Assembly: GCF_014643535.1 (NCBI RefSeq)
Contig: NZ_BMJQ01000006.1
Coordinates: 186,001 to 250,000, forward strand
Origin: Aliidongia dinghuensis
Lineage (GTDB): Bacteria; Pseudomonadota; Alphaproteobacteria; ATCC43930; CGMCC-115725
Direction of reading: 5' to 3'
Length of the DNA stretch: 64,000 nucleotides
Positions 8,574 to 15,417 of the stretch are shown piece after piece. A model generated the notes under the pieces. That model was not told the DNA's origin. It searched no databases and saw only the letters and a program-made list of their open reading frames with translations. Each line of letters begins with the position of its first letter. Position 1 is the first letter of the stretch. The position numbers were made by a program, and so were the translations under genes.

Positions 8574-9502
8574 GCCCGCTCTCCCGTCCGCAGCAGCGCA
8601 CCGATGAGCCCGTTCGGGAAGAACAGGATGACGGCAAGCGCCACCGCCGACACGACGAAGGTGCTGAGTTCGCCTAAGGGCCTGAGCACCTCGCCGAACA
8701 GGATGAGGAACACGGCGCCGACCGCGGCGCCGAGAATGGTGCGCCGGCCGCCGAGCACGGCCGCGATGATGACCTGCACACCGACCGCGATGTCGATGAC
8801 CGTACCGACGGAGGCGGTGCCGAGATAGAAGATCATGAGGGCTCCGGCCGTGCCCGAGAAGAAAGCGCTGATGCAGAAGGCGGCGAGCTTGTGCTTGGCG
8901 ACATTGAAGCCGAGCGCCGCCGTCTCGACCGCGTCCTGGCCGCTTGCCTGCAGGATGAGGCCGATCGGCGAGCGCGACAGGCCGAAGAGGATGGCGCCGC
9001 TCACCGCCATGAACGTAAGCGCGAATTCGTAGTTGCTGGCGTCATCGATGAACAGCACGTCGGGCACGGTGAGCCCGATCTCGCCGCCGGTAACGCCGGC
9101 GAAGATCACGATGAAATTCTGCAGCAGCAGCACGGCCACAAGCGTGATGAGACCGAAATAGGGCCCGCGCAGCTTCAAGGCCGGCAGTGCCAGCAGCACG
9201 CCGCCCAGGACCGCCATGAGCGCGCCGGCGAGCACGCAGGCGGCCATGGGCCAGCCCCAGTCGGCATTGATGATGCCGGCGGTATAGGCGCCCAGGCCCA
9301 CGAGGAAGGTCGGGCCAAAATTGACCTCGCCGGCGAAGCCGAACAAGAGGTCCCAGGCCATGGCGAAGACGCCGAAATAATAGGCGAGCGTCAGGATGCC
9401 GAGGATATAGCCCGTGACATAGAGCGGCAGCGTCGCAGCCCCGATCAGCACGACAAGGGCGATCCAGAACAGGCGGGCGGTGAACAAGCGGGTTAGCTTC
9501 AT
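8570..9502 (-). CDS. livM: Branched-chain-type ABC transporter permease, LivM family
   Basis: A 310-residue inner membrane permease with about nine to ten hydrophobic segments and the LivM-type block FGFAGEVNFGPTFLVGLGAY near residues 50-70. I take the ATG at 9502 (MKLTRLFTARLFW) because AGGGAGGGG lies just upstream; the frame is open 20 codons further without support. It is 10 bases downstream of livH and overlaps the fused ATPase gene. Together with LivH it forms the translocation pore. The substrate is not readable from the permease. Confidence 0.92.
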   Translation of the reverse strand: MKLTRLFTARLFWIALVVLIGAATLPLYVTGYILGILTLAYYFGVFAMAWDLLFGFAGEVNFGPTFLVGLGAYTAGIINADWGWPMAACVLAGALMAVLGGVLLALPALKLRGPYFGLITLVAVLLLQNFIVIFAGVTGGEIGLTVPDVLFIDDASNYEFALTFMAVSGAILFGLSRSPIGLILQASGQDAVETAALGFNVAKHKLAAFCISAFFSGTAGALMIFYLGTASVGTVIDIAVGVQVIIAAVLGGRRTILGAAVGAVFLILFGEVLRPLGELSTFVVSAVALAVILFFPNGLIGALLRTGERA

Positions 9503-9512
9503 CGTCCCCTCC

Positions 9513-10388
9513 CTAGCGCCGGCCGAGCAGGCCCTGTGGGCGGATGTAGACCACCAGCACAAGCAGCAAGAGGACGGGAATGGTGCGGTAGGCGGGCGAG
9601 ATCAGATAGGCCGTCACGGTTTCGAGATACCCCACCACATAGGCGGCGATAAGCGAGCCCGAGACGCTGCCGAGGCCGCCCAGCACGACGATCGAGAAGG
9701 CGCTGGCGGTCAAGGGCCCGACGCCGTCGGAGCTGACGCCGAGGAACATGGCGAGCAGCACGCCCGCGATGCCGGCAAGCACGCCGTAGATCGTCCAGAC
9801 CAGGATGTAGACGCGCGACAGCTCGAATCCCAAGAGCGTCACGCCGCGCGGGTTGATCGAGGCGGCGAGCAGCACCTTGCCGGCGCGGGTGCGGTTGACG
9901 AGCAGCCACAGCAGCCCGATCACCGCCCAGCAGACGACCGCGGTCGCGACCTCGTTCAAGGGCGTGCGCACACCCAGGATGTTGAGCACGCCCGGCACCA
10001 GCGGCCGGACCGTCTTGGGATTGCTCGTGTAGAAATAGGCGATCGCCTCCTGGATCATGATGCCCCAGAGCAGCGTGCCGGTGAGCACGAAGATCTCCGT
10101 CTCTTCCTTGGGGATGGCGCGCGAGCGCTGGATCGGCCGGACGACGGTGAAATAGGTCGCATAGGCCGCGATGAGGCCGATGCCGACGCCGCCGGCCGCC
10201 CCCCAATAGGGCCCGCCGCCGACATCACCGGCGATGACCCAGGCGGCCACCGCGGCCACGACCATGATGGCGCCGTGCGACAGGTTGAGCACGCCCGAGA
10301 CGCCGAACATGAGGGTGAAACCGGTCGCACCCAGCGCATAGAGCGCACTGATGGCGAAACCGTCGATCAGGATTTGAAGTCCGAGCAT
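9513..10388 (-). CDS. livH: Branched-chain-type ABC transporter permease, LivH family
   Basis: A 291-residue inner membrane permease. The N-terminal half has the characteristic LivH block FGVSGVLNLSHGAIMV at about residues 28-43. The C-terminal half carries the conserved GVGPLTASAFSIVVLGGLGSVSGS segment, here cited by its ends GVGPLTAS and VVLGGLGSVSGS. It is second in the minus-strand operon livK-livH-livM-livGF. A gap of 151 bases with GC-rich hairpins separates it from livK, which usually reflects higher expression of the binding protein. Confidence 0.93.
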   Translation of the reverse strand: MLGLQILIDGFAISALYALGATGFTLMFGVSGVLNLSHGAIMVVAAVAAWVIAGDVGGGPYWGAAGGVGIGLIAAYATYFTVVRPIQRSRAIPKEETEIFVLTGTLLWGIMIQEAIAYFYTSNPKTVRPLVPGVLNILGVRTPLNEVATAVVCWAVIGLLWLLVNRTRAGKVLLAASINPRGVTLLGFELSRVYILVWTIYGVLAGIAGVLLAMFLGVSSDGVGPLTASAFSIVVLGGLGSVSGSLIAAYVVGYLETVTAYLISPAYRTIPVLLLLVLVVYIRPQGLLGRR

Positions 10389-10395
10389 GGGCCCC

Positions 10396-10440
10396 GCGAA
10401 GATACCGATGGCGAAGATACTGATGCCGAAGATACTGATG
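10396..10440. repeat. Three 15-bp tandem repeats upstream of livH
   Basis: Three head-to-tail copies of GCGAAGATACTGATG at 10396-10410, 10411-10425 and 10426-10440. Copy 1 has C for T at one position and copy 3 starts with C. They begin 8 bases upstream of the livH start codon on the template side. They could affect translation of livH or be simple slippage repeats; no function is visible. Confidence 0.85.
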
Positions 10441-10493
10441 ACCGGGAGAACCGGCCGTTTTCATTGGCGTAAAAGACACGAAGGATGGGCGAT

Positions 10494-10539
10494 CCCCCGG
10501 CCGATGGACCGGGGGCGGCGACCGCCCGGGTGCGGGCGG
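10494..10539 (-). terminator. Paired GC-rich hairpins between livK and livH
   Basis: Two perfect 7-bp stems sit directly after the livK stop: CCGCCCG/CGGGCGG (10522-10539, loop GGTG) and CCCCCGG/CCGGGGG (10494-10515, 8-base loop). Neither is followed by a T-run on the minus strand. They are more likely mRNA-stabilising or partial attenuation structures that raise livK transcript level than true terminators. Confidence 0.6.
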
Positions 10540-11823
10540 CTAGTTGCTGGCCTGCTGCAGCTTGATGAACTTCGGGAAGGCGAGCTTGGCGTTGGCGACG
10601 CTGGTCGGCCAGACGGTCACCTGCTTGCCGTTCTGCCACTGCACGAGCAGGCCCGTCACGAAATCGGCGCCCTGCTTCATGGCATGCGGGAAAGCATCGT
10701 CCTTGCCGTAGAACTGCACGCGGCCGATCGTGCCGACATAGTCGGTCTTCTCGAGCGCCGCCACCAGCTTGTCGGGATCGGTCGAGCCCGCCCGCTTCAC
10801 GGCTTCGGCAATGTAGTAGACCTCGTCATAGGCCGTGTTGCCGCAATAGGCCGGCGTGATGCCGTAGCGCTTCGTATAATTGTCGGTGAAGGGCACCGCC
10901 GTCGGCGTCAGCGCCACGCCGGGCGCCGACACGGTCTGGAACAGCACGCCGTCGGCCGAACCGTTCGTGTCTTTCCAGAAGGTGCTGGATGTCGCCTGCG
11001 CCGAAATGCCGAACATCGGGATCGGCACCTGCTGGCTCTGCCATTGCACGGTCGGCTGCACGCCGACATGGGCGATGCCGGTCACGATGACGTCGGGCTT
11101 CTCGCTCTCGATCTTGTTGAAGATCGGCGTGAAGTCGGTCGTGTCCGGCGAGAAGCGGATATGGTCGAGCACCTTGAGGCCGGCCTTCGGCAGGCACTCG
11201 AGATAGCCCGCGTCGAGCGGCGTGGTCCAGGCCGCGTCCTCGCTCATGACCACGGCCGACTTCATATGCAGGTTGTTGACCAGCAGGTCCTTGGCCGCGT
11301 CGCACACGGAGGCCGCGAGGAAGGCCGACGTCAGGTAGCCGTGGAAGGTATATTTGTTGTGCTCGTAGTCCTTCTTGATGACCTGGCTGATCTCGTTGGA
11401 TGCGGCCCCCGGCGTGATCATCGGCATGTGCAGGCGGGCGGCCCAGGGCTCGAGCGCCAGCACGACCTCGCTCACATAGCTCGCGATAACCGCATTCACC
11501 TTGTCGTCGGACACCGCACGCTGGAACGCGCGCACGGCATCCGAGGACGAGCTGTGGTCGTCGTAGGTTACGATCTGGATCATGCGGCCGTCGACGCCGC
11601 CCTTGGCGTTGATCTCGTCGGCCGCCATCTGCGCGGCGTTCGGGATCGCGGCGCCGGAGATCGAGGCCGCCTCGGCAATGACGCCGATCTTGATCGGCTC
11701 CGCCGCCTGGGCCGAACCCAGGGCGAGGAGGCTCGAGAGGGCCATGGCGGAGCCGGCTACCGCCGGCGCCAGCGCGCAGCATCTGGAGCGGATGGGCGGT
11801 GAGCCCTGGCGCGCTGCCTGCAT
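10540..11823 (-). CDS. livK: Branched-chain-type ABC transporter periplasmic binding protein
   Basis: A 427-residue exported solute-binding protein of the Peripla_BP_6 (LivJ/LivK) class. The first 40 residues form a signal peptide ending near LGSAQA, and the mature chain opens with EPIKIGVIAEAASISG, the usual first beta strand of the fold. It is first in the liv operon and captures the substrate for LivHM-LivGF. The start at 11823 has GGAGG four bases upstream. It is longer than E. coli LivK (about 370), in the size range of homologues that bind amides or aromatic acids, so leucine specificity should not be assumed. Confidence 0.9.
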   Translation of the reverse strand: MQAARQGSPPIRSRCCALAPAVAGSAMALSSLLALGSAQAAEPIKIGVIAEAASISGAAIPNAAQMAADEINAKGGVDGRMIQIVTYDDHSSSSDAVRAFQRAVSDDKVNAVIASYVSEVVLALEPWAARLHMPMITPGAASNEISQVIKKDYEHNKYTFHGYLTSAFLAASVCDAAKDLLVNNLHMKSAVVMSEDAAWTTPLDAGYLECLPKAGLKVLDHIRFSPDTTDFTPIFNKIESEKPDVIVTGIAHVGVQPTVQWQSQQVPIPMFGISAQATSSTFWKDTNGSADGVLFQTVSAPGVALTPTAVPFTDNYTKRYGITPAYCGNTAYDEVYYIAEAVKRAGSTDPDKLVAALEKTDYVGTIGRVQFYGKDDAFPHAMKQGADFVTGLLVQWQNGKQVTVWPTSVANAKLAFPKFIKLQQASN

Positions 11824-12106
11824 TGTTCCTCCCCCTCGTATGCGTTCGGTCGGTTCTTTTTAACCTGACGCTTTTTTCCAACTATAACGGCACGCGGCGC
11901 CGGCTTGTCACGGGATTTGTTGCCATTTTGGCAGGCGAGGCGCGATGCCGCGGGGCATTTTCGCCAGCCGGAAAATTCCCGCTTGGCAGAAGGGGTTCGG
12001 GCTGAAAAGCTCGCATCCAGCAAGCGACGTGGGGCCTGCAAGCGACGTGGGGACGGTAAACGAGCGGCGTTTCGGCCGCGGCCTTCGGGAGGGGACAGAG
12101 GACGAC
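11824..12106. promoter_or_regulatory. Divergent control region livK / MHS transporter
   Basis: 283 bases between divergent genes. Visible structure: an inverted repeat ATTTTC-N8-GAAAAT at 11957-11976, a short palindrome TGCCATTTTGGCA near 11923-11935, and two exact 15-base direct repeats GCAAGCGACGTGGGG at 12020-12034 and 12038-12052 (18-base period). The last pair lies about 55 bases before the MHS start codon and would suit an activator or repressor. Promoter hexamers could not be assigned confidently. Confidence 0.5.
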
Positions 12107-13435
12107 ATGAGTGTGAAACCGGTGGACTTTGCCGTCACGACCGACGGCTACGATGCGGCCGACATGCGCAAGCGGGTGAAGGCGATCCTGGTCGGCTCGA
12201 TCGGCAACCTGATCGAGTGGTACGACGTCTACGCCTATTCGGCCTTCGCGCTCTATTTCGCCGGCGCCTTCTTCCCGGCAAGCGATCCGACAGCGCAGCA
12301 ACTGGCGGCCGCCTCGCTCTTCGCCGTCGCCTTCCTGGTCCGGCCGATCGGCAGTGTCATCTTCGGCTATCTCGCCGACAAGTACGGCCGGCGGAACGCG
12401 CTCACCGCATCGGTCCTGCTCATGTGCTTCGGCTCGCTCCTGATCGCGGTGACGCCAACCTACGCCACCATCGGCGTCGGCGCGCCCGCCCTCCTGGCGC
12501 TCGCCCGCATCCTGCAGGGCCTGAGCCAGGGCGGCGAGTACGGCACCAGCGCCACCTATTTGAGCGAGGTCTCGCACCCGAACCGGCGCGGCTTCTATTC
12601 CGGCGTCTGGTACGTGACGCTGATCGGCGGCCAGCTAACCGCGATCCTGGTGCTCCTGGTGCTGCAGAAGCTGTTCCTGACGCCGGCCGAGCTCAAGGCC
12701 TGGGGCTGGCGCATCCCCTTCGTGATCGGTGCCATCATCTCGGTCTACGCCTTCACCATGCGCCGCGACATGCACGAGACGGAGCTGTTCAAGGAATCCG
12801 AGAAGATCGTCAAGAAGGACAGCCTCTGGGTCATGCTCGCCAACAACTGGAAGACCATGCTGCTGGTCGTCGGCATCACGGTCGGCGGCACCTCGGCCTT
12901 CTATACCTACACGACCTACATGCAGAAGTTCCTGAAACTGTCGGTCGGCCTCACGGACGACCAGACCACGACCGTCACCGGCGGCGCGCTGCTGTTCGCG
13001 ATCATGCTGCAGCCGCTCTATGGCGCCCTCTCGGACAAGATCGGCCGCAAGCCGCTGCTCATCGCCTTCGGCGTGCTCGGCACGCTCGGGACATATCCGC
13101 TGCTGACCACGCTGCAGGGGACGAAGAGCCCACTCGTGGCCTTCCTGCTCATCTGCATCGCCTGGGCGATCGTCAGCGGCTATACGGCCCTCACCGCAAC
13201 CGTGAAGGCGGAGATGTTCCCGACCTCGGTCAGGGCCATGGGCGTCGGCATCCCCTATGCGCTGACCGCGGCCATCTTCGGCGGCTCGGTCGACGCCGTC
13301 GCCCTGTCGTTCAAGAATGCCGGCTGGGAACAGGGCTTCTACTGGTACGCGACCGGCTGCATCTTCGTCTCGCTGATCTTCTATCTCTTGATCCCGGACA
13401 CGAAGAAGCACTCCAAGATGGCGCAGCACGTCTGA
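12107..13435 (+). CDS. MFS transporter, MHS family (KgtP-like)
   Basis: A 442-residue, 12-segment inner membrane symporter of the metabolite:H+ symporter family. The first membrane segment carries the family hallmark GSIGNLIEWYDVYAYS (about residues 30-45). The loop 2-3 motif FGYLADKYGRRNALT and QGLSQGGEYGTS also match. Relatives carry alpha-ketoglutarate, shikimate, proline/betaine or aromatic acids; sequence alone does not decide. I use the ATG at 12107, with AGAGGA upstream, rather than the frame's open extension to 11945, which is rich in repeats and not transporter-like. A strong hairpin follows the stop. Confidence 0.92.
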   Translation: MSVKPVDFAVTTDGYDAADMRKRVKAILVGSIGNLIEWYDVYAYSAFALYFAGAFFPASDPTAQQLAAASLFAVAFLVRPIGSVIFGYLADKYGRRNALTASVLLMCFGSLLIAVTPTYATIGVGAPALLALARILQGLSQGGEYGTSATYLSEVSHPNRRGFYSGVWYVTLIGGQLTAILVLLVLQKLFLTPAELKAWGWRIPFVIGAIISVYAFTMRRDMHETELFKESEKIVKKDSLWVMLANNWKTMLLVVGITVGGTSAFYTYTTYMQKFLKLSVGLTDDQTTTVTGGALLFAIMLQPLYGALSDKIGRKPLLIAFGVLGTLGTYPLLTTLQGTKSPLVAFLLICIAWAIVSGYTALTATVKAEMFPTSVRAMGVGIPYALTAAIFGGSVDAVALSFKNAGWEQGFYWYATGCIFVSLIFYLLIPDTKKHSKMAQHV

Positions 13436-13443
13436 GGCCGCTC

Positions 13444-13476
13444 GATGACCCGGGCGGCGGACGCGTCCGGGTCATC
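13444..13476 (+). terminator. Terminator hairpin after MHS transporter
   Basis: A perfect 10-bp stem, GATGACCCGG (13444-13453) with CCGGGTCATC (13467-13476), begins 8 bases after the stop codon. The loop can extend the stem by GCG/CGC. The following sequence is only moderately T-rich, so it may be a weak or factor-assisted terminator. Confidence 0.65.
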
Positions 13477-13581
13477 CGCTCCGCCGACCGTTATTTCATC
13501 CTTTATAAAGCGATCGCACGCGATTCTGGCCTGGTGTGATTGTCGGGCTTGGACTCTACCCGGCACGGTGGAACCTGAGCT

Positions 13582-14361
13582 TTGTCCGTTCAATATTCCC
13601 AGCGCCGCGGCCGCCTTCGCCTGCTCCTGGCCGGCCTCCTGCTCCTGGCGTCGACTACGCCGGGCCAGGCACCGTGCGCCGAGCCGCTACGGATGCTGAC
13701 CAACGACAATCCGCCGTTCAGCATCATCGACGCCGGTCAGCATGTCTCCGGCATCTCGGCCGACGTCGTGGTCGAGATGGCGCGGCGCGCCCAAGTGCCG
13801 GCGACGATCGAGCACTATCCCTGGCCCCGCGCCTACGAGATGGCGCTGAACGAGGCGGACGCCTGCATCTTTTCCACCTCACGCTCCGCCGACCGGGAGG
13901 CGCTGTTCCAGTGGATCGGGCCGATCGCCGCGAACAGCTGGGCGCTCTTCGCGCGTCGCGACTTCGACCGTGCCGTGCCGAACCTGGACGCCGCCCGTGG
14001 CCTCGTCATCGGCGGCCAGCTGCAGGAGGCGAAGGCGCTCTATCTCAAGCAGCTGGGCCTCGCGGTCGACACGCTGCCGGACGACGACCTCAATCCGCGC
14101 CGGCTTGCCGAGGGCCGGATCGACCTCTGGGTGACCGGCCTCGATACCGCCCGGATGAAGGCGGCGGCGAAAGGTGTTACCGGCATCAAGCCGGTGCTCG
14201 TGTTCCGCAACGTCGAGACCTATCTCGCCTGCAATCCCGCGGTCCGTCGGGACACGATCGAGCTGCTGCGCCGCGCGCTCGACGCCATGCGGGCAGACGG
14301 CAAGCTCGCGGCGATCTCGCAGCACTACGCCGACCTGGTAATGCCGCCGCCCATCAATTGA
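13582..14361 (+). CDS. Periplasmic solute-binding protein, SBP_bac_3-like
   Basis: A 259-residue exported protein. Residues 1-33 form a signal peptide (RRGRLRLLLAGLLLLAS, ending near CAE). The mature chain starts PLRMLTNDNPPFSIID and contains HVSGISADVVVEMARRAQ, the pattern of family 3 extracellular solute-binding proteins. Length fits the family. No ABC permease or ATPase is adjacent, so it may act alone, for instance as a sensory binding protein. The only plausible start is TTG at 13582, because an in-frame stop lies two codons upstream. GGTGG about 10 bases before it is the ribosome site. Confidence 0.75.
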   Translation: MSVQYSQRRGRLRLLLAGLLLLASTTPGQAPCAEPLRMLTNDNPPFSIIDAGQHVSGISADVVVEMARRAQVPATIEHYPWPRAYEMALNEADACIFSTSRSADREALFQWIGPIAANSWALFARRDFDRAVPNLDAARGLVIGGQLQEAKALYLKQLGLAVDTLPDDDLNPRRLAEGRIDLWVTGLDTARMKAAAKGVTGIKPVLVFRNVETYLACNPAVRRDTIELLRRALDAMRADGKLAAISQHYADLVMPPPIN

Positions 14362-14435
14362 TCTCCCGCCCAGCGCGCAACCAAACGCCGAGAGACACGG
14401 TTATCTCGATAGCTGCCACGGGAAGCGAGATCGGT

Positions 14436-14639
14436 ATGTTCACCTTCGGCCATGACCTCGTCGGCCTCATCGTGCTCCTGCTCGCCCTGTGGGCGATCGT
14501 CGGGACGCTGCAGAGCCCGGCCGACGGCGCGACCAAACTGATCTGGGTGCTGATCATCCTGATCCTGCCGCTGGCAGGCTTCGTGCTCTGGTACCTGCTC
14601 GGCCCCGGCCCCAAGCGACCGTTCAGCCGCCGGATCTGA
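14436..14639 (+). CDS. Small PLDc_N-domain membrane protein
   Basis: A 67-residue protein with two membrane helices (about 8-24 and 34-55) separated by TLQSPADGATKLIW and followed by the short tail GPGPKRPFSRRI. This matches the phospholipase D N-terminal (PLDc_N) module found free-standing in many proteobacteria, with no nuclease domain attached. GGAAG lies 12 bases before the ATG at 14436. It sits 74 bases after the binding-protein gene and may share its transcript. Function in the membrane is unknown. Confidence 0.75.
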   Translation: MFTFGHDLVGLIVLLLALWAIVGTLQSPADGATKLIWVLIILILPLAGFVLWYLLGPGPKRPFSRRI

Positions 14640-14681
14640 GCAGCACCGCCAGGGTTAGCCTCCACAAGGCAGCAGGCGGTC

Positions 14682-14786
14682 ATGGTGACGCCCGGCGAAA
14701 TCAGGATCGGCATTTCCGGCGGGCGCTACGCGCCCTGGCGCGGCGTGTTCTACCCGAAGGGCCTGCGCCAGAAGGACGAACTCGTC
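14682..14786 (+). pseudogene. Remnant of a DUF72-family gene (N-terminus only)
   Basis: About 35 codons read MVTPGEIRIGISGGRYAPWR then GVFYPKGLRQKDEL. This is the conserved opening of DUF72 proteins (IRIGTSGW-YAPWRGVFYPKGL in relatives I recall), which normally run about 240-300 residues. The homology stops abruptly near 14786; the frame drifts on to 14957 without any DUF72 sequence. I read it as a truncated gene at the border of a gene-poor patch. Confidence 0.6.
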
Positions 14787-15417
14787 TCCGCCGTCAAGGG
14801 TCCGCGGCAAGCTCACCTCCCGAGCCGCGTCGGCAGCACGAACTGGTGGGCGAGGGTCCACAGCATCGCATGCTGCAGGAACGGCAGCATGGCCAATCGC
14901 GTCAGCAAAACCCGCGACATACGCCGAAAAGCGAGATTCGCTCTCGTCACTGGGTAGACGGTCCATCACAGCTTCGGATACGGCCGGGAAATGCCCCCAG
15001 GGCACCATATCCTGATGGATCAAGCCAAAATACTGCAACATGCTGCGGCTTTGTGAGTCAGTAAGACTAACAGGCTCCTGAGAATAGACCGCAAGTATAT
15101 ATTGACATTACACTAATAGGTGGTATGTTAAATTATACACACACGGATTGCCATATTTTGCGCACCTCTGGCTCCACTCGATCCAGAAGGCTCCGCCTTG
15201 GGTCGAGCATCGATCGCTGAGAACAGCGGCAAAATGCAGTAGTCTGGCAGTGACGGGCCATCATCTCACAATGATATCGATGGCCTGTTACAATAAATGT
15301 GATTTCGTTCAAAGAATATAACCGGCCGCTTAGGTCTGCATGGTGCCGCGCAAAGTCGCCGGCCCAGCAACCGAGGGCCGGTTCCATCATTGCCTATTGT
15401 GCCAGGAGGAAACGACC
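14787..15417. other. Gene-poor, AT-richer patch before the repeat protein
   Basis: No gene can be supported here. A 35-codon minus-strand ORF at 14813-14920 (MSRVLLTRLAMLPFLQ and on, hydrophobic) might be a fragment or chance. From about 15050 to 15330 the sequence is markedly AT-richer than its surroundings, which suits a promoter region or an acquired segment. No transposase, inverted terminal repeat or tRNA end was recognised. Confidence 0.5.
15102..15129 (+). promoter_or_regulatory. Sigma70-like promoter upstream of the repeat protein
   Basis: TTGACA at 15102-15107, a 16-base spacer, then TATGTT at 15124-15129. The -35 box is a perfect consensus. It points toward the gene starting at 15418, leaving a 5' leader of about 280 bases. 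The surrounding sequence is AT-rich. Confidence 0.55.

Noticed and set aside
10396..10440. CRISPR-like array
   Set aside because: Units of 15 bases with no spacers and no cas genes; a simple tandem repeat. The repeats at 29216-29260 were rejected for the same reason.
14655..15041. A 128-codon minus-strand frame opposite the DUF72 remnant
   Set aside because: No homology or ribosome site; composition looks like a shadow of the degraded gene region.
14787..15417. Insertion sequence or prophage end in the AT-rich patch
   Set aside because: No transposase, integrase, terminal inverted repeats or duplicated target site could be found.
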